This document shows positions 37,181-50,600 of a stretch of DNA of 64,000 nt, piece by piece. Position numbers and translations under genes: made by a program. Position 1 is the first letter of the stretch, and each line of letters opens with the position of its first letter. Location: contig NC_087081.1 in the NCBI RefSeq assembly GCF_026151205.1, forward strand, positions 3,663,246 through 3,727,245, read 5' to 3'. The notes beneath the pieces are model-generated. The model was not told the origin of the DNA and searched no databases. It saw nothing but the letters and a program-made list of their open reading frames with translations. The DNA comes from Bolinopsis microptera (lineage: Eukaryota > Ctenophora > Tentaculata > Lobata > Bolinopsidae).

Positions 37181-38280
37181 ACAAAACAACACCAACTAAC
37201 ACCAACTAACCCCAACTAACCCCAACTAACCCCAACTAACCCCAACTAACACCAACTAACCCCAACTAACCCCAACTAACCCCAACTAACACCAAATAAC
37301 CCCAACTAACCCCAACTAACACCAACTAACCCCAACTAACACCAACTAACCCCAACTAACCCCAACTAACCCCAACTAACCCCAACTAACCCCAACTAAC
37401 CCCAACTAACCCCAACTAACACCAACTAACCCCAACTAACCCCAACTAACACAAAACAACACCAACTAACACCAACTAACCCCAACTAACCCCAACTAAC
37501 ACCAACTAACACCAACTAACACAAACCAACACCAACTAACACAAAACAACACCAACTAACCCCAACTAACCCCAACTAACACCAACTAACCCCAACTAAC
37601 CCCAACTAACCCCAACTAACACCAAATAACCCCAACTAACCCCAACTAACCCCAACTAACACCAACTAACACCAACTAACACAAAACAACACCAACTAAC
37701 ACCAACTAACACCAACTAACCCCAACTAACCCCAACTAACACCAAATAACCCCAACTAACCCCAACTAACACCAACTAACCCCAACTAACACCAACTAAC
37801 ACCAACTAACCCCAACTAACACCAACTAACCCCAACTAACCCCAACTAACCCCAACTAACCCCAACTAACACCAACTAACCCCAACTAACACCAACTAAC
37901 ACCAACTAACACCAACTAACCCCAACTAACCCCAACTAACACCAACTAACCCCAACTAACCCCAACTAACCCCAACTAACACCAACTAACCCCAACTAAC
38001 CCCAACTAACACCAACTAACCCCAACTAACCCCAACTAACCCCAACTAACACCAACTAACCCCAACTAACCCCAACTAACACCAACTAACCCCAACTAAC
38101 CCCAACTAACCCCAACTAACACCAACTAACCCCAACTAACACCAACTAACCCCAACTAACCCCAACTAACCCCAACTAACCCCAACTAACACCAACTAAC
38201 ACAAAACAACACCAACTAATACCAACTAACACCAACTAACACCAACTAACACAAAACAACACCAACTAACACCAACTAAC
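37181..38280. repeat. Exact 10-bp array (MCCAACTAAC)n, 110 units
   Basis: 1,100 bp of ACCAACTAAC and CCCAACTAAC units plus a few ACAAAACAAC, with no indel: the unit stays in register from end to end. It ends 283 bp before the receptor start codon. Confidence 0.97.
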
Positions 38281-38411
38281 ACCAGTACAGATGTAATCAG
38301 AGTGGAACTATATCTCACTACTTTAAGACCCTGTTATTACATGATCACGCTAGACATCCCTCTCTCCTCTTCACCCTTTACTAGCTTCAAACAGGACCTC
38401 CTCAGTATCCC

Positions 38412-38483
38412 TGATAACAGATTAAAACAAAACTGAAAGCGAAACTGATAACAGATTCCTGACAGCACTCTTGATAACAGATT
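38412..38483. promoter_or_regulatory. Three TGATAACAGATT words upstream of exon 1
   Basis: Copies at 38412, 38446 and 38472. GATAA is the core of GATA-factor sites. The position, 80-150 bp before the ATG, fits a proximal promoter or 5'UTR. Inferred only. Confidence 0.35.
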
Positions 38484-38500
38484 TCTGAAAACTGATCCTT

Positions 38501-38532
38501 GAAAACAGATACTCCTCAAAGTATCTGTTTTC
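38501..38532. repeat. Hairpin just upstream of the start codon
   Basis: GAAAACAGATACT, loop CCTCAA, AGTATCTGTTTTC: perfect 13-bp stem, 30 bp before the ATG at 38563. If transcribed, it would be a 5'UTR stem-loop. Confidence 0.8.
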
Positions 38533-38562
38533 GTCCCTGAAAACAGATACTCAACAAAACTC

Positions 38563-38620
38563 ATGTTCGCACAGCTGATATGTTTCACTTACCTCATTCT
38601 TCTCACCTTACAATCAGAGG
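38563..38620 (+). CDS. Receptor exon 1: signal peptide
   Basis: MFAQLICFTYLILLTLQSE, a hydrophobic leader, then donor G|GTAAGT. Ends in phase 1, the only phase in which exon 2 stays open. Confidence 0.75.
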
Positions 38621-41600
38621 GTAAGTTACTAAATTAGTTACTAAATTAGTTACTTCTTAAATAACCACGATTTGATTGTTCGGGACATAAATAAGGGCAT
38701 GTTTAATGCTATTACGCATAAACTGGATAAGTTGGCCTAGTAACACCTAGTAACACCTAGTAACAACTAACACCTAGTAACACCTACTAACACCAGGGCT
38801 GTGCCCCCGATCAGAGATACCCTGCGCAGGCACATGTACTATCAAGCTCTCCCAGAGTCTTAACCACGGCCAGGCTGCTCTCCAGTGCAAAACTCAAAAC
38901 AAACGTACTTATATGGGGTGAGTGTTGTGGTGGAATAGTAAACTTTCAGTTTCGCTTTCAGTTTCGCTTTTTATTCTCTTGCAAAGCCGACTTGAAGTTA
39001 TTATGATCAATCTTAACCTAAAGTGTAATTTACACTGAAGAGGGTGACCGAGGGTCTAATGACCCCGTCCTCCAGTTCAAGAACTGACGATGAGTTGGAG
39101 AGTGGATGCGCTAGCTCTGTGTTTGGGACTAACACTAATCTTAATATCTGGTCTCGATATAAGCTCAGAGGTATTTATTTTATCATTGAGTTTAAACACT
39201 TTTAAGGAGAAGCTTATATATTTCCTTCCTATATTTCCTAGCTGAAGACGATTTACACATGCATTTTGAAAGCCCCTGCAAAAACAAACTTTTCGTATCA
39301 CTTATATGTTTTAAATAATCGCCCTCCAGGTATATTTCCTTGTTTCTCATGCTGACAAGAAAGGTTTACTAGCTATACCAGAAGTAGCTGAGCACATCTA
39401 ACTATTTCTAGGATTCCCACAATCCGAGACTTATAATTAGTACCCGTCAGTACTGTCCAGTCTCTAACATTATAATGTTTCAGATGGTTTGATAGTAGAT
39501 GAGACAGGAGTAACAATAGACAGGATAAACTGGGGTATAAAGTACTGTGGAGCTGTTGACCAACTGGGTAACTTCATGCCCCATCCTTGTACTTGGAACA
39601 ACTACCGAGCCATCTGCGTTAGTAACCAGAGTAAGTCTGCTGTTTTCTGACAAAAGTGCTTAAGTAACACTAGGTTCATTTTGTGCAAATTGACTTTAAA
39701 GATTTCAATTCTGTAATTGCTCTGAGCTAGCTGCTGTTTAAACTGCACTATGTTTCTAAGAGCTATCTGCTTTAGTAACCAGAGTAAGTGTACTCATCAC
39801 TACACACAAATATCTTAACTATTGCGCGGCTTGTTGGATAACACCAAATAACACTTGCTCCTTCACCAACACAACCTCACCCCGCAGTCCAATACGACAA
39901 GAATAACTTACGAGAGTGCGGGGGAGAATACTACTGGATAACGGACAGGTCGGATCTAGACTACGAGAGAGGGGTGGAACACTGTAGGCAGAACAACATG
40001 GTCCTTGCTACTCCCTATACTAATGCTAGGAGGAACTGCTTCCAGCCTGTTATGCAGGCTCGAGCGATATCTAAAGCTTGGATTAATTACAAGTAAGGGT
40101 TGTTTGTTAATTACAGGTAAGGGTTTTTTGTTAATTACAAGTAAGGATTAATTACAAGTAAGGATTACTTACAAGTAAGTAAGGGTTGTTTGTTAACTAT
40201 CTAAAGCTTGGATTAATTACAAGTAAGGGTTGTTATGTTAATTACAGGTAAGGGTGTCTTGTTATAAGTTAATTACTAGAAGGATTAATTACAAGTGTAA
40301 GGGTTGTAACTTTACTTGGATTATTACAAGTAAGGTTTTTTTACTTTTAAATACATTTGGTTTAAGTTAAATAGTTTATATGAAGAGTATTTGTATCGTT
40401 CAGATATATTTAATCTTTTGAAGAACAGTATTTGTACTAATATTTATAGAAATATAAACGAAACTATAATAATCTGAAGTCAAATTGACTATCGAGAACT
40501 GCACTAATTCAGCTTTATAGTCAACATGTCAATACGCAAACAAGGTTGTCTATGGCCTAACAATTAAGACCCAGGTCTTAGCCCGTCCTACATAATTAAG
40601 ACCAAGCAGAACCTCAAGTAATAAGAGGTTCTGTTTCCCGACAACTATTAATGTATTAATTGCAACTTTCCCGAAATAGTGTGATCAGTTATTTGTTATC
40701 TCTTTATCTGTAGCCTTGTTGATAACGCGTTGTGTTTCAGTATAACAGCAGCTACACAGAAGATAACACCGTGGGACCGGGAGTACTGTATCAAGGTTAA
40801 CAGGTACAACCAGTACACTGTAGATAAATGCGAGACTCGGCTGCCTGTCTTCTGCTCTAGTTTTGGAGGTTAGTTTTTAGTACTTTAGCTGTAGTGAGGA
40901 AACTTGTTAGAGGCAATCTTTGTTATCATGTGTATACTATGTGTACATAGTACATAGTCCATGTATACATGTAACATGTATAATTGTGACATGTATAGTA
41001 CATCAAAACAACATTTCAACACAATAAGTTAACTTATTAAGTTCGTTAAATACTAAAATTAGTAACCTTTCAGAACTAGAAGCATCCGGAGTAGTGGTAC
41101 AGAAAGGTGAACCTGCCGTTATGTCTTGTAAATGCTTTAACTGCACTGTCAATGATATAGGTTAGTGCCGCCCATATGGTTTTGTTGCTTGTACTCACGT
41201 TTAATAGCTAGCTCATGCAAGCAACTGTCCATCGACCTACTTTATTTATATATCGTGTTGAACATACTATTCTCAACGTTATTGCCCCCCCCCCCCCACT
41301 AATTATACCAACCTCCCCCTAACAATACCCCCCCCCCCTCACCCCACCCTAACAATACCCCACCCTAACAATACCCCGCCCCACCCTAACAAAACCCCAC
41401 CCCACCCTAACAATACCCCACCCCACCCTAACAATACCCCACCCCACCCTAACAATACCCACCCTAACAATACCCCACCCCACCCTAACAATACCCCACC
41501 CCACCCTAACAATACCCCACCCCACCCTAACAATACCCCACCCTAACAATACCCCGCCCCACCCTAACAATACCCCACCCCACCCTAACAATACCCCACC

Positions 41601-44600
41601 CCACCCTAACAATACCCCACCCCACCCTAACAAAACCCCACCCCACCCTAACAATACCCCACCCCACCCTAACAATACCCCACCCTAACAAAACCCCACC
41701 CTAACAATACCCCCCCCCCCCCCCCTAACAAAACCCCGCCCTAACAATACCCCACCCTAACAATACCCCACCCCACCCTAACAATACCCCACCCCACCCT
41801 AACAATACCCCCCCCCCCCCCCTAACAATACCCCACCCCACCAGAGTGGACGGATGGTATGACAGTATGGAGATCAGGAGATAACGCCGGAGGTTTCTCC
41901 GTCCGCTCAGTACCCGACACAACGGGCGTCAGATCAACCCTCACCCTAACTGAGACCTTGTTAGACCAGACCTTTACATGTGTTCAGAGAACTCATTTCT
42001 CCGACTCGGTTATATATAAAACTGTGGAGGTGGATGTTTATAATTTGGAGGTGACGTCACACTTTGTGTTTTATGGAGCACAGATTACTGTTACTTGCAA
42101 GTTTAACAATGATAAACATCTGGATATTGATAGGGTGGAGTGGAGTGATAGGAGGGATAATGTGAGTGCTATTTATTTCTTTATATTAGTTACAATTTTC
42201 TTTATTTATCCGTCTTTATATTATAGTTACAATGTTCTTTATTTATCCGTCTTTATATTATAGTTACAATGTTCTTTATTTATCCGTATTTATATTATAG
42301 TTACAATGTTCTTTATTTATCCGTCTTTATATTATAGTTACAATGTTCTTTATTTATCCGTCTTTATATTATAGTTACAATTTTCTTTATTTATCCGTCT
42401 TTATATTATAGTTACAATGTTCTTTATTTATCCGTCTTTATATTATAGTTACAATGTTCTTTATTTATCCGTCTTTATATTATAGTTACAATGTTCTTTA
42501 TTTATCCGTCTTTATATTATAGTTACAATGTTCTTTTCTTTATTTATCCGTCTTTATATTATAGTTACAATGTTCTTTATTTATCCGTCTTTATATTATA
42601 GTTACAATGTTCTTTATTTATCCGTCTTTATATTATAGTTACAATGTTCTTTATTTATCCGTCTTTATATTATAGTTACAATGTTCTTTATTTATCCGTC
42701 TTTATATAATAGTTACAATGTTCTTTATTTATCCGTCTTATCTCCTTTTATAACGTTTTTATTTCATTTTATATTTTTTCTGATCTGCTTTTCATTTTGA
42801 TTTAAAGTTTTCAAAGGAAGACAAGACAAGTGAATTAGTTTGAATTAATACTAGAAAACCCACTGTAAATGTAAATATTCAGATAACAAGAACGTTTGTG
42901 TCCTTTCTTTTCTGACCTATCTTTATTTTTAATGTTACTTTTCCATCACTACAGACGGATTTGTCGGGTAGAGCGCGGCTCTCCTACGACGAAGCAACAG
43001 TAGTGTCAAAACTAGAGATCCCTGTAGAGTATTACACCCATGATGTCATGTGCACTTTCTATGCTAGAGGGGACGGTATTACAGCTTACTCGGGTGTCAG
43101 CAGAATCATCATTTATAGTAAGTCAATAGTAAGTCAATAGCGGTTATCAACGACTTTAAGAACATTCCACCGTACGAACTCTGACCAGGCCCGTTTTTAG
43201 CCTTTGTTCGGTGAATTATATGAAATAGATATAACAAGGTGATCAGTTAGCCGGTAGATAACAGGAACATCTTCTCAGAGATAAACGGAGAAGACCAGTC
43301 AGTGCCTGCTAACGCTAACACGACCCTATCATGTGATCTGAGGGAGCAAGAGGGGAGAAGTGTGGATCTTATACCTCCTACCAGAGTCGACTGGTAAGTT
43401 TGTAATTTGACGTCATACCACGTGGCCTCACACCACGTGACCTCGCACCTTACTCTGTATATCTTTTTCAGTTTCTCCTTGCTTATGAGGAGTGGTACCC
43501 TCGTGCCACCAATCCTAACACTTGCTACCCCAGGAAACAAGGAGACAGCTCGTACATCATACCCTCGGATATAATAAACCCTTACAGAGCGGTCCTGGTG
43601 CGGAACATGAGGACCGGGGTAGATACCTACTCTTGCAGATTCCTCTTTGAGAACGGCAATATCCTCACCAAAACCCTTACCGTCACTGCTTTCGGTGCGT
43701 ACTCTTCTTTTTCTCTATTCGAATTTTGCTAATACTGGGAATACTGCATATTTAGCAGCTAAGCAATTAGATGTAATTGCAATAAGTAGTTTCATACTGC
43801 ATTTCCGTTTTAATAATGGCCTGGAAGAGCTCATCAATTCTAAGAGCCGTACTTTTAAAAGTACCGTGGAAGAATATGGGTATTTGCCCAATTTGAGTAT
43901 TTGTCCAATTTACCCTATTAAGCTATTAGCATTTGACTCTTGTTCCCTTGTTGTATTTGACTCTATTTCTGTTTTCCCCTAGATTTTGAAGGTATTCCCG
44001 CACTGGCAGCTAACGGTACAGCAGCAATGTTGAATTGTAAATACAGTAAAGGGGCCCCTCCTGACACGCCACTATGGTGGGAGCGAGAAGGTCAGTATAT
44101 TATAGATTATACATTATACATTATACATTATACCTTATACATTATAATATTATACACTATACATTATATTATTTAGTACCTTCTACCTGGCGAAAAAATC
44201 TGATAAAGACACAAACGGTCAGCCATTAGCTAATAACGAACCATGGCGAAGTAACAAGTCACTAGGTTCCTTACTCTGTACTGAGAAGGACATTCAAAGA
44301 AGGAGAATCCTAGCTGAGATTGCTTTTAAGAACTTTGGAAAAGTATGGTTGTCCGGTAAGAAAATTTCCCTTGAAAGAAAGCTGAGGTTATATGATGCTC
44401 AAGTTGTATCTGTATTGATCTACAACTCAAATAGTTGGAGTCCTAAGAAAGCAACCATGGAGAAAATGGACACACTCCATCGTAGACACCTCAGGTCCAT
44501 TTTAAACATCAAATGGCCTAAAGGTATGATAAGCAACAAAGCATTGTATGAAAGGTGCAAAGTTGAAAAGTTATCCAAGCGTATTGAACACCAGCGGTGG

Positions 44601-47600
44601 AAGATGTTTGGACACATTCTCAGGAGTATGGAGAACACCCCAGCCCAAACGGCTCTCTCTTTTGCTATTGAATCAGATAATTTATTCATTGGTAGATTGG
44701 GGAGACCTAGAATGAACTTGTTATCGGTTTTAAGAAGTGATTTAAGTAGTAGAAATTTGCAAATGGACAACTTGCATGAATTGAACGAAATTAGAGATAT
44801 AGCTGCATGCAACAGATGTTGGGAAAATCTTTTTCAAGGGTACAGTTTACCGCATTAAGGTATTTTTAAGAATCATTTTTGTCGGTAAGATCCTGTTTTA
44901 TAATAATAATAATAATACATTATATACTATACATTATAATATTATCATAAGAAGCTTTATAGTTTATACAAAGAAAAGGTTAGACTTATTGAAATGTTTC
45001 AAATGTTCTGGTCGTTATAACTAATAATTTGACTTTACTACTTCTTCATTTTACCTGATATAACTAATAATTTGACTTTACTACTTCCTCATTTTACCCG
45101 ATGATTTGCTTCAGGAGTTAAGATATCAAATGGTAAGAAGTATAAGGGAGAAACGTACGAGATAACGTCCAACTTCGTTAATGACGGTTTCTACATGGCC
45201 ACCACTACAGTTACTGTACGAAATGCTTCGGAGGAGGCAACTTTTCAGTGTGGGCTCAGAGTCTCGGGTAGGTTGATAGATTAATTAATTAATTGTTTAA
45301 ATTTAAATTATTATTAACAAATTTAAATTATTTCTTTGATTTTTCTTGATTTATAGGGATCTTTTATCTGGTGACTGTGCAACGTTGTAAGTATTATTTA
45401 TGTGTATATTATGAGCTGCATAGCATTTATTCCTTAAAAGTAATGACACCCATTTAAAACGAACACAAAACAGATAAAGTGTGGAGGAAAGATATCCCTA
45501 TGAAGATCTATATGGGAATGTTCATCGCCCCTAATGTAACGATTGCGGAGGAGATTGACTCGAACACTGGACAGATTGTAGTAAACTGCTCGGTGTGGGC
45601 TAATCCCCGTCCTAACATCCAGATATTCGTGGATACTGAGGTAATAACATCCAGATATTCGTGGATACTGAGGTAATAACTTCCAGATATTCGTGGATAC
45701 TGAGGTAATAACATCCAGATATTCGTGGATACTGAGGTAATAACATCCAGATATTCGTGGATACTGAGGTAATAACATCCAGATATTCGTGGATACTGAG
45801 GTAATAACATCCAGATATTCGTGGATACTGAGGTAATAACATCCAGATATTCGTGGATACTGAGGTAATAATATCCAGATATTCGTGGATACTGAGGTAA
45901 TAACATCCAGATATTCGTGGATACTGAGGTAATAACATCCAGATATTCGTGGATACTGAGGTAATAACATCCAGATATTCGTGGATACTGAGGTAATAAC
46001 ATCCAGATATTCGTGGATACTGAGGTAATAACATCCAGATATTCGTGGATACTGAGGTAATAACATCCAGATATTCGTGGATACTGAGGTAATAACATCC
46101 AGATATTCGTGGATACTGAGGTAATAACATCCAGATATTCGTGGATACTGAGGTAATAACATCCAGATATTCGTGGATACTGAGGTTATAATATCCAGAT
46201 ATTCGTGGATACTGAGGTAATAACATCCAGATATTCGTGGATACTGAGGTAATAACATCCAGATATTCGTGGATACTGAGGTAATAACATCCAGATATTC
46301 GTGGATACTGAGGTAATAACATCCAGATATTCGTGGATACTGAGGTAATAACATCCAGATATTCGTGGATACTGAGGTAATAACATCCAGATATTCGTGG
46401 ATACTGAGGTAATAACATCCAGATATTCGTGGATACTGAGGTAATAACATCCAGATATTCGTGGATACTGAGGTAATAACATCCAGATATTCGTGGATAC
46501 TGAGGTAATAACATCCAGATATTCGTGGATACTGAGGTAATAACATCCAGATATTCGTGGATACTGAGGTAATAACATCCAGATATTCGTGGATACTGAG
46601 GTAATACATCCAGATATTCGTGGATACTGAGGTAATAACATCCAGATATTCGTGGATACTGAGGTAATAACATCCAGATATTCGTGGATACTGAGGTAAT
46701 AACATCCAGATATTCGTGGATACTGAGGTAATAACTTCCAGATATTCGTGGATACTGAGGTAATAACATCCAGATATTCGTGGATACTGAGGTAATAACA
46801 TCCAGATATTCGTGGATACTGAGGTAATAACATCCAGATATTCGTGGATACTGAGGTAATAACTTCCAGATATTCGTGGATACTGAGGTAATAACATCCA
46901 GATATTCGTGGATACTGAGGTAATAACTTCCAGATATTCGTGGATACTGAGGTAATAACATCCAGATATTCGTGGATACTGAGGTAATAACATCCAGATA
47001 TTCGTGGATACTGAGGTAATAACATCCAGATATTCGTGGATACTGAGGTAATAACATCCAGATATTCGTGGATACTGAGGTAATAATATCAGATATTCGT
47101 GGATACTGAGGTAATAACATCCAGTTATTCGTGGATACTGAGGTAATAATATCTAGATATTCGTGGATACTGAGGTAATAACATCCAGATATTCGTGGAT
47201 ACTGAGGTAATAACATCCAGATATTCGTGGATACTGAGGTAATAACATCCAGATATTCGTGGATACTGAGGTAATAACATCCAGATATTCGTGGATACTG
47301 AGGTAATAACATCCAGATATTCGTGGATACTGAGGTAATAACATCCAGATATTCGTGGATACTGAGGTAATAACATCAGATATTCGTGGATACTGAGGTA
47401 ATAACATCCAGATATTCGTGGATACTGAGGTAATAACATCCAGATATTCGTGGATACTGAGGTAATAACATCCAGATATTCGTGGATACTGAGGTAATAA
47501 CATCCAGATATTCGTGGATACTGAGGTAATAACATCCAGATATTCGTGGATACTGAGGTAATAACATCCAGATATTCGTGGATACTGAGGTAATAATATC

Positions 47601-50600
47601 CAGATATTCGTGGATACTGAGGTAATAACATCCAGATATTCGTGGATACTGAGGTAATAACATCCAGATATTCGTGGATACTGAGGTAATAACATCCAGA
47701 TATTCGTGGATACTGAGGTAATAACATCCAGATATTCGTGGATACTGAGGTAATAACATCCAGATATTCGTGGATACTGAGGTAATAACATCCAGATATT
47801 CGTGGATACTGAGGTAATAACTTCCAGATATTCGTGGATACTGATGTAATAACATCCAGATATTCGTGGATACTGAGGTAATAACATCCAGATATTCGTG
47901 GATACTGAGGTAATAACATCCAGATATTCGTGGATACTGAGGTAATAACTTCCAGATATTCGTGGATACTGAGGTAATAACATCCAGATATTCGTGGATA
48001 CTGAGGTAATAACTTCCAGATATTCGTGGATACTGAGGTAATAACATCCAGATATTCGTGGATACTGAGGTAATAACATCCAGATATTCGTGGATACTGA
48101 GGTAATAACATCCAGATATTCGTGGATACTGAGGTAATAACATCCAGATATTCGTGGATACTGAGGTAATAATATTCAGATATTCGTGGATACTGAGGTA
48201 ATAACATCCAGATATTCGTGGATACTGAGGTAATAATATCTAGATATTCGTGGATACTGAGGTAATAACATCCAGATATTCGTGGATACTGAGGTAATAA
48301 CATCCAGATATTCGTGGATACTGAGGTAATAACATCCAGATATTCGTGGATACTGAGGTAATAATATCCAGATATTCGTGGATACTGAGGTAATAACATC
48401 CAGATATTCGTGGATACTGAGGTAATAACATCCAGATATTCGTGGATACTGAGGTAATAACATCCAGATATTCGTGGATACTGAGGTAATAATATGCAGA
48501 TATTCGTGGATACTGAGGTAATAACATGCAGATATTCGTGGATACTGAGGTAATAACATCCAGATATTCGTGGATACTGAGGTAATAACTTCCAGATATT
48601 CGTGGATACTGAGGTAATAACATCCAGATATTCGTGGATACTGAGGTAATAACATCCAGATATTCGTGGATACTGAGGTAATAACATCCAGATATTCGTG
48701 GATACTTTTATCTAAAACTTTTCAAACAATACATAATTATACAGAATTGAATGCTTCTAAATAAACCCAGTTATAAAAGGAAAAAAACCGATATAGCCCT
48801 AATTTTCACTATCCCAGAATATCGAAACCCAAATTATGTATTGAGAGAGGGGTAACCAAAACACGGTAGTGTGCAGTAAATACCACACCCGCAATAAAAT
48901 TGGGCCCTAGCAACAATTAATTAATCAATGAATCAAAACATATAATATTGTACTTATAGAAAATATAAAACTCTCAGGGCTCCTTCTCCGAGCTAATGAC
49001 TCTAAAGTTCCTGATTACGTGAACTTTGTCCGGCTCTGCTGTCCTTTTATTGAGTAGCTGGACGACAACTTTCTTGTAGGCTATTCTGTCTGCAGCTGAT
49101 CTATCAGGAGTTATGTAAACAGAAGTAAACCCGTCTACATGTCTTAATAACTTAGTCTTGCTCAAGATGGTACGAGCTTGATCTGAGCTTGACAAAGTGA
49201 ATTTAACTGGTCTGACTCGTTCACTTGTGTCCTTTCCAACTCTATTACATCTCAAAATTTTTGGTTTTTCGTTGAGATGGTCCAACAAAATACCAGATAC
49301 CTTAGCATCCAAGTTCTCCTCAGTCTCTGGGATCCCAAAGATAATCAGACTTTTACTTCGATCTTCTTCTAGGGCAACCCTTTTCACTGCAGCTTGGATT
49401 TTCTTCGGTGCAAAGGCGTTTTTGCACGTGTTTTTCAACAGAGACGAAAAGGTCTTAATCTCTTTCTGAGCTGCACTTTTCACAGTTCCAATCTCGTCAT
49501 CCTTCTTCAAAGCTAACTTCTCCTGCAGATCACTGATTTTTGTCATATCTTCTTCTTGTTTAGAGAGTAACTTCTCTTGCAGTTCTATGATCTTATTCGC
49601 ATCTTCTATTTTTTCTTTCCTGAACACCCTGTTGTCGGTAGCTGTTTCTGTGGCAGATTGTAACAATGGACCACAATAATCGTTCAGCAAACAGCACACT
49701 GTCTCTAGCCATTCTGATAACCTCTCTCTAGGCACACTTCTCTGGTTCAGTTTGTCAAATTCCACATCATCGTTGTGTTCGGCACCGATTTTAATTCTAA
49801 TCTCCTTAAAAATACTGTTAGTTGCCATGTGTATCTGATTCACATACTCCGTAAGGAACTGGCCATTCATAACCATAGCATCATCTAGCATATCCAAGTG
49901 TTCATTCTGTAGCGGCAAAGGCATCGTACACGTTGTACAGAAAATGTACAAACAATGTATACAAATCTACAAAGCCAGAGAGATAATTCAACGCGCACAC
50001 AAAACTGCTGATAAGAGAGCTACAATTTAGCAACGAATGTAAAAGTGTAATATCGGTACTGAGGTAATAACATCCAGATATTCGTGGATACTGAGGTAAT
50101 AATATCTAGATATTCGTGGATACTGAGGTAATAACATCCAGATATTCGTGGATACTGAGGTAATAACATCCAGATATTCGTGGATACTGAGGTAATAACA
50201 TCCAGATATTCGTGGATACTGAGGTTATAACATCCAGATATTCGTGGATACTGAGGTAATAACATCCAGATATTCGTGGATACTGAGGTAATAACATAAT
50301 AATACTCAGTCGATATACTTTACAGCAACCCAAAGCTATTCAACCTCCAAAACCACTCAGCTTCTTCCCAATTTCATGTTTTAATTTATTAATTGACAAT
50401 TAATCGACTGTAGCTTAATAGGTTAACACTGACTTCTCGACCAGGCAGGAGAAGGGTTGCTGAGCAGTACAAACAATAAAACTACACTGACAGTAAGAAT
50501 AGATCAGACGTGTGAGGCTCCCCAACTTAAGTGTCTGGCAACAAGTAACGAGGGGACCAGGGAAAATGTCGTTAAGTCTAAACTTAACAAAAAGTGCGGA

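Noticed and set aside
39077-39301. Minus-strand 74-codon frame
   Set aside because: Lies in intron 1 of the receptor gene with no similarity or splice support.
41349-41922. Minus-strand Gly/Trp/Val repeat frames
   Set aside because: Product of the 21-bp C-rich array in intron 5.
45434-48687. Very long minus-strand frames (up to 566 codons) with a 32-residue repeat SGCYYLSIHEYLDVITSV
   Set aside because: A stop-free 32-bp unit opens all three minus frames. The unit is explained by the plus-strand exon 13 junction, and there is no independent start, domain or codon bias.
45613-50297. CRISPR array (regular repeats)
   Set aside because: Units are contiguous, without variable spacers, in a eukaryotic intron; they derive from an exon end.
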